From: JADKAV01 sp963769435
GTDB lineage: Bacteria; Actinomycetota; Actinomycetes; S36-B12; UBA10799
Reading direction: 5' to 3'
DNA: 64,000 nucleotides
Assembly (NCBI GenBank): GCA_963769435.1
Contig: CAVYLN010000002.1
Location: 1,364,001 to 1,428,000, forward strand
The notes under the pieces were generated by a model. That model made no database searches, was not told the origin of the DNA, and was given only the letters and a program-made list of their open reading frames with translations. Position numbers and translations under genes: made by a program. This document shows, piece by piece, positions 36,815 to 45,957 of the stretch (positions within the stretch are counted from its first letter, which is position 1; every line of letters begins with the position of its first letter).

Positions 36815-37328
36815 CGTACGAAGGGCGTTGCCGGGCTTGTCCCGGTGGCGCCCTTCGTGTTCGCCGGTGGTCGCGGATTCGAGGAGGAGTCACGCCCCGG
36901 CGTGACGACGGGGTCCCACCGCCACCGCGTACGAAGGGCGTTGCCGGGCTTGTCCCGGTGGCGCCCTTCGTGTTCGCCGGTGGTCGCGGATTCGAGGAGG
37001 AGTCACGCCCCGGCGTGACGACGGGGTCCCACCGCCACCGCGTACGAAGGGCGTTGCCGGGCTTGTCCCGGTGGCGCCCTTCGTGTTCGCCGGTGGTCGC
37101 GGATTCGAGGAGGAGTCACGCCCCGGCGTGACGACGGGGTCCCACCGCCACCGCGTACGAAGGGCGTTGCCGGGCTTGTCCCGGTGGCGCCCTTCGTGTT
37201 CGCCGGTGGTCGCGGATTCGAGGAGGAGTCACGCCCCGGCGTGACGACGGGGTCCCACCGCCACCGCGTACGAAGGGCGTTGCCGGGCTTGTCCCGGTGG
37301 CGCCCTTCGTGTTCGCCGGTGGTCGCGG
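36801..37328. repeat. 113-bp tandem array, 4 full units plus 76 bp, starting in the tRNA-Ser 3' end
   Basis: The word TCCCACCGCCACCGCG recurs at 36801, 36914, 37027, 37140 and 37253, exactly 113 bp apart, and the units look identical. The array ends at 37328 after 76 bp of unit five. The first 14 bp of each unit copy the tRNA T-stem and acceptor 3' end. Each unit contains ACGAAGGGCG/CGCCCTTCGT (36818-36827 with 36849-36858) with an inner CCGGG/CCCGG stem, which looks like the tRNA terminator, and a second palindrome GTCACGCC/GGCGTGAC. As 113 is not a multiple of 3, open frames through it are not a repeat protein. Confidence 0.95.
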
Positions 37329-37400
37329 CCGCCGGGGTCGCTACCCGGCGGACGGCGGCACTAGGGTTCGAAGATCATCGACACCCCAGGAGCCCAGACC
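36815..37400. other. Space between tRNA-Ser and the acyltransferase gene
   Basis: Almost all of this 586-bp gap is the 113-bp tandem array. Beyond 37328 only about 70 bp remain, which include the AGGAG ribosome site (37388-37392) of the WS/DGAT gene. I see no gene in it. Confidence 0.7.
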
Positions 37401-38880
37401 GTGGAACCCATCAGCACCTCCGACCTGACGTTCCTCAACATGGACCGTCCCACGAACCTGATGGTTGTCAATGGACTCATGTGGTTCGACGAAGAACCCG
37501 ATTGGGATGCCGTGCGGGCGGTGATCCAGGAACGTCTGGTCGACCGGTTCCCGGTGCTGCGCCGGCGTCCGGCCCAGGTCGATGGAGCCTGGATGTGGGA
37601 GGACGATCCGGCTTTCGGCCTGGACAATCACATTCGGCACGACACCCTGGGCAAGGACGCGGGCCCCACGGCCGCGCAACAATACGTCTCCGCCCGGATG
37701 AGCCAGCCTGTGGACCGCAATCATCCCCTGTGGGAGGTCGACATCCTCAGCGGCATGAGCGGGAAGGACGGCACCCCCAAAGCGATGCTCATGGCACGGT
37801 TCCACCACGCCGTGGCCGACGGGATCCGTATCGTCCAGCTCCTGCTGAGCATGTGCGACCTGTCCGAAGACGCGACGCCGCCACGCGTCGGACGTGGCCC
37901 GTCCGACGGAGGCGGGCTGAGCAAGGCGGCTGGCATGTCCAAGAAGCTGGCCGGGGACGTCGTGGACATCGCCGCCGGCCTTGGCTCGGCCACGAAGTCG
38001 GCCGTGACTTCCGCACCGTCCCGGATTCTCGGGTTGGGCCAGGATGCGTTCGAAGAGGGCCTGGATCTGCGGTTCAGCCCCACCCGGTTCACCGATGCGC
38101 TCACGGACGTCGCCTCGGAGGACAACCTGCTGGCGAACACTCTGCGATCGACCACCCGGCTGAGCCTGGCTGGCAGGCGACCCGATCTGACCGGCGACGG
38201 CCCACTGGGTGGGGACAAGCGCGTGAGTTGGGTGACCGGTCTGGATGTCGCCACCGTCAAGGCTGTCGGAAAGGCCCACAACGCCACCATCAACGACGTC
38301 CTCATCGCCGTGGTTTCGCGCGGTCTGACGCGGTACGTCCAGGAGCAGGAACGCGACGTTGTCGATGCCAGTTGGCTCATCCCCATCTCACTGAAGCCAA
38401 TCGATATGAACCTCCCCCCGAAACTGGGCAACCACTTCGCCATGGTGGTGTTCCCGATGCCGTTGGGCATCGAGGACTGGGACGACACTGCTGGCGGCTG
38501 TCCGGTCGCGGATGGCGCGCCTGAAGAACAGCCCGGAAGCCATGCTCGTCTACGGGCTTCAGAAGGCCGTTGCGCAGACGCCGCAGGCCGTCGGGGTGGG
38601 CCTGACGGAGTTCGTCGCCAACAAGACCGTCGGGGTGTTGACCAACGTCCCCGGGCCTCGCAGCCCGATGTATCTGGCGGGCACGGAGGTTGCGGGCATC
38701 CTGGGCTGGGTGCCGACCGCAGCCGATCAGCCGTTGGGGATCTGCATCTTCAGTTACAACGGGTCGGTGAGCATGGGCCTCGCCGCCGACTCTGCGGTGA
38801 TGGCGGATCCGGGGCGTCTCGCCGACCTGATCGTGGAGGAGTTCGACCTTCTCGTCGACAGCACCCTGCCGGCCGGGTAG
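37401..38880 (+). CDS. Wax ester synthase/diacylglycerol acyltransferase (WS/DGAT), one frame break
   Basis: Makes wax esters or triacylglycerol from acyl-CoA and a fatty alcohol or diacylglycerol at the membrane or lipid-body surface. From GTG 37401 it starts EPISTSDLTFLNMDRPTNLM. The catalytic HHxxxDG motif is in MARFHHAVADGIRIVQLLLS near residue 136. The C-terminal domain has GKAHNATINDVLIAVVSRGL and, after a break near 38500, TVGVLTNVPGPRSPMYLAG and ILGWVPTAADQPLGICIFSYN. Length of about 490 residues fits the family. An AGGAG site precedes the start. Downstream lie an aldehyde dehydrogenase and a GMC oxidoreductase that could act on fatty aldehydes or alcohols, but they have their own promoter. 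Confidence 0.92.
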
Positions 38881-38898
38881 GCCCCAGGCCGCTCTTCA

Positions 38899-39098
38899 CA
38901 CGCGAGAGGTCATTTCTTCACGAGAAGAGAAGTCGCCGTGACGCGAAATGCAAAACGCCCAACCCGCCCGAGCCCGGCCCGCTGAGGAAACTCAGCGCTC
39001 AGAGCACGCGATGTCCGTCAGCGTTTTGCATTCTGCATCACGAGTCGATTGCTTCTGGTGGAGAAGTGACACGTGAGCGGCCATTTCCTCACCAGAAG
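38899..39098. repeat. Nested intergenic repeat: direct repeats flanking a palindrome
   Basis: A 29-bp word is present at 38899-38927 and again at 39070-39098 with 5 mismatches (consensus contains CATTTC-TCAC-AGAAG). Between them AATGCAAAACGC (38947-38958) is perfectly inverted at 39021-39032, and the right arm extends to the 14-mer also found at 10560-10573. CTTCTGGTG (39052-39060) pairs with CACCAGAAG (39090-39098). The position after a gene end fits a terminator, but the direct-repeat frame suggests a composite element. Confidence 0.72.
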
Positions 39099-39151
39099 GG
39101 CCACTGTGTGTGCTCTCACCTCACTCGGAGCCAAGATCGCCACACCAAGCC

Positions 39152-39180
39152 TTGTACTTATCTAACGTTCGCTATATAGT
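39152..39180 (+). promoter_or_regulatory. Sigma-70-type promoter of the aldehyde dehydrogenase operon
   Basis: TTGTAC (39152-39157), a 17-bp spacer and TATAGT (39175-39180) make the best vegetative promoter seen in the window, in locally AT-rich sequence. The start codon lies 26 bp downstream with AAGGAA before it. The spacer holds AACGTT and weak dyad symmetry (TATC and TATA flanks) that could be the operator of the TetR regulator encoded downstream; that is a guess. Confidence 0.65.
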
Positions 39181-39206
39181 CGGAGTCTCCCCCGAGAAGG
39201 AACCGC

Positions 39207-40921
39207 ATGGAAACGCAGTCACTCGACGACGCTCTGACTCAGTTGCAGGAACACAAACAACGATGGGCCCGCCTGCCACTGCGAGAGAAGATCCACTACC
39301 TCGAAGAGATCCGGGAACTCACGATCGAGTACTGCGACGAGTGGGTCGAGGTCGGCGCCGAGACTCAAGGGCTTCGCCCCTCGACTCCCCACTGGTGGGT
39401 TCCGAGGAATGGCTGAGCGGACCGTACCCCACGGTCGCCTGGCTCACCGACGTCCTGTCCACGCTCACGGCGATCCAGGGCTGGCGAGAACCCACTGGCC
39501 GGGTTCGAGACCCGGACCACCGACGACGGACAGGTCGTCGTGCGCGTGATGCCGCATTCGGTCTACGACCGCCTGCTGCTCAGTGGCTACGAACTCGACG
39601 TGTGGATGCAGCCCGGGGTGACGGAGTCGGATCTCCCCAGCACCGTCGGCACGGTTCTACCGCGAGCCCGATCCGGACGGCCGAGTCACCCTGGTCCTCG
39701 GTGCGGGCAACGTCTCGGCGATCCCGATCCTGGACACGCTGTACTCCCTGATCGCCGACGGTGACGTCGTCGTCCTGAAGATGAACCCCGTCAACGAGGC
39801 CTACGGACCGGTCTTCGAGCGCATCCTCGCGCCGCTGATCCGCGACGGCTACCTGCAGCATCGTCTACGGCGGCGCCGACGTGGGCGAGCACTCTGACCG
39901 GCAGCGAACTCGTCGAGGCCATCCATATCACCGGCAGCGAGCGCACCTACAACACGATCGTGTTCGGGGCGGGCTCGGCCGGAGAGAAGCGGCGAGCCGT
40001 CGGCGAAGCCAGTGCTCACCAAACCCATCCGGGCAGAACTCGGCGGTGTTGGCCCGACGATCGTCCTGCCCGGGCCGTGGACCGACGCCGACATCGAGTA
40101 CCAGGCGCAGCATCTGGCCACGCAGAAGTTGCACAACGCCGGGCATACCTGCGTGGCTTCCCAGGTGCTGATCCTGCCCGGCCGAATGGGACAGGACCGA
40201 CGACCTGCTCGACGCTGCTTCGCAAGCTCTCACCACCGCACCGGAACGGCGGTCGTTCTACCCCGGCACGGAGGAGAAGCAGCGGCCTTCCGCGCGGAGA
40301 ACCCCTCGGCCGAGGCGCTGCCCGGCGCCCAGACCCGCACCCTGCTGGGCGGAGTCGATCCCGACAGTGATCACCCCGGGTTCACGCGACGAGTTCTTCG
40401 GCCCGATCTACTCACGACCGCGAACTACCCGGCCGGCACTCCGGCCGAGTACCTGCGCAACGCAGTCGAGTTCGCCAACGAACGACTGCACGGCAATCTC
40501 GGAGCCAACCTCATCGTCCACCCGGACACCCTCAAGGAACTCGGACCGGAGTTCGACCGGGCGCTCGAGGACCTCCACTACGGAGCGATCGGCGTGAACG
40601 CCTGGAGCGCGTTCGTGTTCCTCGCCGCCCGAGGGGCATGGGGCGCCTACCCCGGCAACACCCCCGAGGACATCCAGTCCGGGACCGGGGTGGTGCACAA
40701 CGCCCTACTCTTCGATAGTGCCGGAGAAGAACGTGGTCCGAGCACCCTTCCGGCCCTTCCCGAGATCGGCGCGCCACGGCCATTCCACGATCGCGGTGAA
40801 GCCGCCCTGGTTCCTGACGAACCGCACGGCCATCGCGACCGCCCGACAGTTGACCCATTTCGCCGCCGACCCCAAACCGCAGCGCCTCATCGGCCTGTTT
40901 GCCTCCGCCCTGCGCGGATGA
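39207..40921 (+). CDS. Aldehyde dehydrogenase family protein, many frame breaks
   Basis: NAD(P)-dependent oxidation of an aldehyde to an acid. The pieces, in order across at least seven frame changes, are: METQSLDDALTQLQEHKQRW at the start, GSEEWLSGPYPTVAWLTDVL, TLVLGAGNVSAIPILDTLYS (cofactor site), AIHITGSERTYNTIVFGAGS, RAELGGVGPTIVLPG (family ELGG motif with the base Glu), HNAGHTCVASQVLIL (catalytic Cys), RLHGNLGANLIVHPDTLKEL, GVNAWSAFVFLAARGAWGAY and the end RLIGLFASALRG at 40921. About 570 residues is longer than the usual 480-500; the subfamily has an extended C-terminus. The order of pieces is perfect, so error is likelier than decay, yet the density of breaks is the highest here and a pseudogene cannot be excluded. 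Confidence 0.75.
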
Positions 40922-40941
40922 CCCCGGAAGAGAGACACATC

Positions 40942-42521
40942 ATGCACACATACGACTACGTCATCGTCGGCTCGGGATCCGCCGGCTCCGTGCTCGCCGG
41001 CCGCCTGACCGAGGACCCAGACGTCTCCGTCTGCCTGATCGAGGCCGGTGGCTCCGACCGCAATCTGAACGTCAAGATCCCCGCCGCGTTCCCGAAGCTC
41101 TTCAAGTCCGACCGGGACTGGGCCTACTTCTCCGACCCCGAACCGGGACTGCTGGGTCGTCGGCTCTACATGCCCCGCGGCAAGATGATCGGCGGCAGTT
41201 CCTCGATGAACGCCATGCTCTACGTCCGCGGCAACCGCGCGGACTACGACGGCTGGGCCAAGGACGGCGCCGACGGGTGGTCCTACGACGAGGTCCTTCC
41301 CTACTTCCGCAAGTCGGAGGACTTCTCGCGGGGAGCCGACGCGTACCGCGCGACGGGCGGGCCACTGCACGTCGGCGATCACCGGAGCCGAACGAAGATC
41401 ACCGAACTCATGGTGGAAGCCGCCGCAGGAGGCCGGGTTCGACTTCACCGCCGACTACAACGGCGCGCAGCAGGAGGGCGTCTCCTACCTGCAGGTCAAC
41501 CAGCGCAACGGCAGTCGGTGGTCGGCCGCCGACGCGTGGCTGCGCCCGGCTCGAAAGCGCAAGAACCTGACGATTCTCACCGGGGCCCACGCTCTGCGGG
41601 TGGTTGTGGACGACGGTCGTGCGACTGGTGTGCGCGTCGCCACCGATGGCGCAAATCAGGTCGTGCGTGCTTCACGCGAGGTGATCCTCTCCGCAGGTGC
41701 CATCGGGACGCCACAACTGCTCATGTTGTCCGGGATCGGTCCGGCGGCGCACCTTCGGGAGACAGGGCATCGAGGTGATCGTGGACAACCCGCACGTGGG
41801 CGAGCACCTGCAGGATCACCCGTTCTACCTGCTCAACTGGGAGACCACCGCACGCGGCACGCTGGCCGAGGCGGAGACGCCGAAGCAGCTGTTCAACTAC
41901 TTCTTCCGCGGCCGGGGCCTGCTGACGTCCACGGTGGCCGAGGCCACGGCCTTCTTCCGGACCCATGACGACCTGGAGGCACCGGACCTGCAATTCCATC
42001 TCGGGGCGGCGTACTTCCACAACCACGGATTCGACACCCACGACAAGCCGGCCTTCGCGATCGCTCCCACGCTGGTGGCACCGCAGAGTCGCGGCCACGT
42101 CCGGTTGCGCTCTGCCGATCCGACAGAGGCTCCGAGCATTGTGGGCAACCACCTGACCGAACGCGCCGACGTGGACGCGATGCTGATCGGGCGTCGAGCG
42201 GGCGCGCGAGGTCGTGTCACAGCCCGCCCTGCGCCCCTACACGGTCGGCGGAGATCCACCCCGGTGTGCAGGTTCGCACTGCCGCCGCGATCGAGGCCGA
42301 CCTGCGCCGGGACACGGAGCTGATCTACCACCCGACGAGCACGGCCAGGATGGGTGCGGCGGGCGAGGCCGTGGTCGACCCCCAGTTGCGCGTGTACGGC
42401 GTCGAGGGCCTGCGGGTGGTGGACGCGTCGGTCTTCCCGACCATCCCACGAGGAAACACGAACGCCGCCACGTACATGGTCGCTGAGAAGGCGGCCGACC
42501 TCATCGGGCCGACCGGCGTAG
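40942..42521 (+). CDS. GMC-family FAD-dependent oxidoreductase, about four frame breaks
   Basis: Glucose-methanol-choline family alcohol oxidase or dehydrogenase. The start at ATG 40942 reads YDYVIVGSGSAGSVLAGRLT (FAD GxGxxG). GMC signature 1 is GGSSSMNAMLYVRGNRADYD and signature 2 is EVILSAGAIGTPQLLMLSGI. The C-terminus has the active-site His in IYHPTSTARMG and the Asn in TIPRGNTNAATYMVAEKAAD. Breaks lie near 41425, 41762, 42195 and 42255. Corrected length is about 525 residues. Its true stop is unclear: the final frame stays open into the TetR gene, and TAG at 42519-42521, one frame over, sits where the family ends. It is 20 bp after the aldehyde dehydrogenase. An alcohol-to-aldehyde-to-acid pair is likely; the substrate is unknown. 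Confidence 0.85.
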
Positions 42522-42553
42522 GATCACCCGAGACGGCCCAGGGAGGCGCAGAG

Positions 42554-43152
42554 ATGGACACGCGCGCGGCAGGCGGGATCCCTGGCGACGAACGAATCCT
42601 GCGTGCCACGATCGACGCCCTCGCGCAGATGGATCCGGCGTCCCTGACGATCCAGCGGATCTGTCAGCAGGCCTCGGTGACCGCTCCGACCCTGTACTAC
42701 CACTTCGGCAGCAAGGACGGACTGATCGCCGCCGCCGTGGAGCGTCTGGTCTCGGACTGGCTGGACCTGCTGGACCGACAGGTCTCCCGCGAGGGCGACC
42801 TGGAGCAGATGCTCGCTCAGGCCGTGACGGGTTGGGAAGCGATGATCCTGACACCGGCGCGTCCCTTGGTCGTGTTCGGTGGGTCACGCTGCTGGCGGCC
42901 AACTCCTCGGCCGCGGCCCGCGATGCCCTCATCCGCGCAAGGGATCGCAGCCACGAGATGGTGGTCGAGGCTTTGCTTCCGCACGTCCCCGACGCGGATG
43001 CCGCGGCGGGCGTGGCGTCGGGCGTGATCGACGGCGTGATCGCCGCCGCGCTGGAATACCAACTCGATGAGGACGCCGCCGCGATGCGGCGCAGGCTCGA
43101 GTCCATGGCCGCCACCGTGCAACTCGTGGCCGGGGCCCCGGCCGGTCGCTGA
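42554..43152 (+). CDS. TetR-family regulator, one frame break
   Basis: A one-component repressor of about 199 residues. The N-terminal helix-turn-helix reads ILRATIDALAQMDPASLTIQ, then RICQQASVTAPTLYYHFGSK with the classic LYYHFGSKDGL. The ligand domain continues RLVSDWLDLLDRQVSREGDL and, after a break near 42880, WVTLLAANSSAAARDALIRA and ends at 43152. ATG 42554 has GGGAGG upstream. It is in the same open frame as the end of the GMC gene, with no stop between, which I take to reflect an error near 42515. It probably controls the aldehyde dehydrogenase-GMC operon. Confidence 0.85.
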
Positions 43153-43172
43153 CCCAGCGGCGGCCAGGACGA

Positions 43173-43943
43173 CTAGCCGGCGGCGTCGATCGTCACCTCG
43201 CGGTCGTTCAGCGGCTGGACCGGCCGGGCGTTGCCGTCGTACGCGTCGCGGAACGACTGCAACTGCGCCGCGCTCACCTCGACCGGAGTCGTGGCCACCA
43301 GCCAATTCAGCCCACCCGTGCAGTCCGGTGTGGTCAGGCTGCCCGTGAACCTCACGGTGCGGGTGTCGTCGGGCACCATCTGATCCCACCTCAGGGTGAC
43401 GATGTCCTGCGCCCCCTCCGGGAGGTCCAGGGAATCGACGTACGGCTGCATCCCGGGATTGTCCGCGCCCTCTTCGAGCATCACCCCGAGCACAGCCACC
43501 TCCCCGGCCTCCGACTCGTGCACGAAGTGCAACTCCGCGGGGTAGGTCACCCCGTCGACGATGTTCTCGGCCGGGGTATGGAAGTGCATCCTCACGAGGG
43601 CGTACTCCACCCCATCCACGGTGAGTGTCCCGCCGGGTCCCGCCGACGCCTCGATGGAATGCCCGTTGTTCAGGACCTGTGCGGGCTGTTCCCGGTAGTC
43701 GATGACCGGCAGCGGCCGCGCCACCTCCTCAGGGTCCGCGATCTCGATCGGGCTCTGGGCCTCACCGGTGGCGCACTCGGCGAAGGCGGGGGACAGGTCA
43801 CCCCAGGCGTCGGGGCCGTCGGAACCCGAGTAACTCCAGTGGACCCCCTCCTTCGACGGACTGGCGTCGGGCGACTGGGCGGTCTCCGAGGAGCACCCCG
43901 CAAGAGCCAGAACGGACAGGAGTGCGACAGAGGACCTCTTCAT
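43173..43943 (-). CDS. Alpha-class carbonic anhydrase, lipoprotein
   Basis: Zinc enzyme interconverting carbon dioxide and bicarbonate, here outside the membrane. Residues 1-17 (SVLALAGC lipobox, Cys17) mark a lipoprotein anchored after export. The fold shows GEAQSPIEI near residue 62, VRMHFHTPAEN with the first two zinc histidines and AELHFVHESE with the third, then SLTTPDCTGGLNWLV (family: TTPPCxExVxW). 256 residues. The usual bacterial HFHTPSEH is HFHTPAEN here, so the residue pattern next to the zinc ligands is changed, though all three histidines stay. Start ATG 43943 fits the signal. It is convergent with the TetR gene, with 20 bp between stops. Confidence 0.92.
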   Translation of the reverse strand: MKRSSVALLSVLALAGCSSETAQSPDASPSKEGVHWSYSGSDGPDAWGDLSPAFAECATGEAQSPIEIADPEEVARPLPVIDYREQPAQVLNNGHSIEASAGPGGTLTVDGVEYALVRMHFHTPAENIVDGVTYPAELHFVHESEAGEVAVLGVMLEEGADNPGMQPYVDSLDLPEGAQDIVTLRWDQMVPDDTRTVRFTGSLTTPDCTGGLNWLVATTPVEVSAAQLQSFRDAYDGNARPVQPLNDREVTIDAAG

Positions 43944-43994
43944 CAGACAAACCTAGTGCGGTCAGCACCTGGGATGGGGACCCTGCGCGGTGGG

Positions 43995-44186
43995 CTAGGA
44001 GACGCGCAGCGCCTCGGCCACCGGGTAGCACGTCTTCGGACCGTGCAGAATCCCCACGGTGCCCGCATCCAGCGCACCCCGGCAGGAGCACTCGCGCTCG
44101 GAGTCGATCGTCCAGCGCAGCAGTTTGGCGAAGAACCAGCCGCACACGATCGCGTACACCGCCAGGAAGAGCATGAGAGGGACCAT
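43995..44186 (-). CDS. Small membrane protein with a Cys-rich tail
   Basis: A 63-residue protein with one helix (MLFLAVYAIVCGWFFAKLL) followed by RWTIDSERECSCRGALDAGT and KTCYPVAEALRVS. The three cysteines (CSC and a lone Cys) outside the helix might bind a metal or form a disulfide. The start ATG 44186 has AAGGAG 5 nt before it, better than the upstream ATG at 44201. I do not recognise a family. It is divergent from DUF805 and upstream of the carbonic anhydrase gene by 51 bp, same strand. Confidence 0.6.
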   Translation of the reverse strand: MVPLMLFLAVYAIVCGWFFAKLLRWTIDSERECSCRGALDAGTVGILHGPKTCYPVAEALRVS

Positions 44187-44358
44187 CGGAACTCCTTGCA
44201 CGAACTTGCACCAGAGTGGAATACATCCTCGCTATGCGCAACTGCGAATGCGATCCCATGGGCGAACCCGACACGGCGGCGTGTTTCAACCCCTGCCCGA
44301 CGCTCGGACCCCTAGTCTGCACCCAACGCGCGGAACGGGTCCGCCGGAAGGAGACCAG

Positions 44359-44733
44359 ATGTCCTTTGGCCAAGCCGTTTCGAGCGGCTTCTCGAACTAT
44401 GCGACTTTCAGCGGGCGATCGTCGCGCAGCGCATATTGGTGGTGGGTGCTGTTCACCATCCTCATGAGTGCTGCTGCGAGCATCATCGACAGCCTCGTCG
44501 GCCTGAACATCGGCGACCAGAACGTCGGCTGGCTCGGGCTGGTCGTGGCGCTCGTCCTGCTGATCCCCTCGCTCGCCGTGCTGTTCCGTCGCCTGCACGA
44601 CACGGGACGCTCGGGCTGGTGGTGGCTGCTGAGCCTGATCTGCTTCATCGGAGGGATCATCCTGTTCATCTTCCGCCTCATGGACAGCACCCCCGGCGAC
44701 AACCAGTACGGACCCAACCCCAAGAGCGTCTGA
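44359..44733 (+). CDS. DUF805 family membrane protein
   Basis: A 124-residue inner-membrane protein of the DUF805 (YhaH-like) family, of unknown function. It shows the family start (NYATFSGRSSRSAYWWWVLF), where F-GR-SR--YW is the hallmark, then three to four helices and the C-terminal RRLHDTGRSGWWWLL and PGDNQYGPNP, both typical. ATG 44359 has GAAGGAG upstream. A strong terminator follows directly, so it is a single-gene transcript. Confidence 0.92.
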   Translation: MSFGQAVSSGFSNYATFSGRSSRSAYWWWVLFTILMSAAASIIDSLVGLNIGDQNVGWLGLVVALVLLIPSLAVLFRRLHDTGRSGWWWLLSLICFIGGIILFIFRLMDSTPGDNQYGPNPKSV

Positions 44734-44740
44734 GACACGA

Positions 44741-44785
44741 CACCGCCCCGATCCCCACGTCGGGACCGGGGCGGTGCTGTGTTTT
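44741..44785 (+). terminator. Intrinsic terminator after DUF805
   Basis: CACCGCCCCGATCCC (44741-44755) pairs with GGGACCGGGGCGGTG (44762-44776), one mismatch, 6-nt loop, followed by CTGTGTTTT. It starts 7 bp after the stop and is the most canonical terminator in the window. Its inverted form could also serve the convergent MFS gene. Confidence 0.9.
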
Positions 44786-44816
44786 GCGGCCGGGTCCACC
44801 AGCGGCGACGTACCGG

Positions 44817-45957
44817 TCAGTCGAAGGAGCGCGCGGATGCCGCGATGGCGATCGCTGCGAGAACGAGCACGGCGAAACCCACCCGCAGGGAGGAGAACTC
44901 TCCGATCACGCCCACCAGGGGCGCACCGATCACGAACCCGATGTAGTTGCCGACGTTGACCCGGGCCACCGCGATCCCCGTGTTGCCGGGGTCGTGATGG
45001 GAGGCCGCGACGAAGGCCAGCGGGAGGACCGGGCTGATCCCCAGTCCGACCACGGCGAACCCTGCGATGGCGACGATCGCGGTCGGGGCCAGCGCCACCA
45101 CCAGCAGGCCGACGGCCGCGGTGAGACCCCCGGCGGTGATGAGCCACTGGGAGCCCCGGCGGCCCACGATCCGGTCGGCGAACATCCGCCCGATCAGCAT
45201 GAACAGCGCGTAGGCGGCGTAGGCCAGCGCGGCGACGGACTCGGTCGCACCGAGGATGTCGGTGAGGTCGAGCGCCGACCAGTTGGACACCGACGAGTCG
45301 ATGATGAACGCACAGACGACCGCGAACCCGAAGATGAGCAGGGGCCGCCAGGGAACCGCAGCCGACGCGGCCAACGGGTCCGGCGCGGCTTCATCAGCGA
45401 CATCGCTGCGCACGAAACGGGTGGATGCGATCAGCCCGACCGGGATCAGCACCGCCGCGATCGCCCCGAAGAACCCCAGCAGCGACAGTGACGTTGCGGC
45501 TGCGATGGAGGCGGCGACCGCACCCAGGATCGTGGCCAGGCTCCACCAGGCGTGGAAGGAGGCCATGACACTTCGCCGCAGCAGTGCCTGAACGCCGATG
45601 CCCTGCATGTTCATCGTCGCGTCGACCGACCCGAGCCCGAACCCGAGCAGACCGAGTCCGGCCAACAGTCCGGGGAACGACCCCGCGGTGGTTGCCGCTC
45701 CGACCAGTGACGAGGGCACCGCCGACCAGCACGGCGCACACGCGCAGGACGATCGCGCTGTGGAAGCGCACTGCGAGCAGGCCGGCAACGACGCTGCCGA
45801 CACCGGCCACGATCGGTACGGCCGCCAGGATGGCCGCGAGACCGCCCTCGGAGAATCCGAACTTGTCCTGGATGGCAGGGATCCGGGTCACCAGCGACGC
45901 GAACGCGAAACCCTGGCAGAAGAACGCCGTGCTGACGGCCAGCCGGTTGATGTTCAT
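44817..45957 (-). CDS. MFS transporter, one frame break
   Basis: Twelve-helix major facilitator of about 380 residues, close to the YbjJ/fucose-permease-like group. From ATG 45957 it reads NINRLAVSTAFFCQGFAFAS then RIPAIQDKFGFSEGGLAAIL. After a break near 45715 it continues GLGLLGFGLGSVDATMNMQG, with the helix-7 motif SNWSALDLTDILGATESVAA and GRMFADRIVGRRGSQWLITA. It ends at 44817. Its ATG overlaps the tadA stop (ATGA). The substrate is unknown. The order upp, tadA, MFS on one strand suggests one transcript. Confidence 0.85.

Larger units (their letters stand above)
38881..39206. other. Intergenic space with nested repeats and a promoter
   Basis: The 326 bp between WS/DGAT and the aldehyde dehydrogenase hold no gene I can support. 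They contain the nested repeats at 38899-39098 and a good promoter at 39152-39180. Confidence 0.65.

Noticed and set aside
36769..37318. Repeat-protein genes read through the 113-bp tandem array
   Set aside because: The period is not a multiple of three, so identical peptide blocks arise in all frames. The unit is made of tRNA 3' end and terminator hairpins.
36801..37328. CRISPR array
   Set aside because: The units are identical over their whole length with no variable spacers, and no cas genes are nearby.
36728..37328. Integrated element at tRNA-Ser
   Set aside because: The tRNA 3' end is duplicated, but there is no integrase, no phage or conjugation gene, and the copies are tandem 113-bp units, not distant att sites.
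39207..42521. Pseudogene tract (aldehyde dehydrogenase and GMC genes)
   Set aside because: No internal deletions and all catalytic motifs are kept in order. The break density is high, but neighbouring essential genes are hit too, so error is preferred; not fully excluded.
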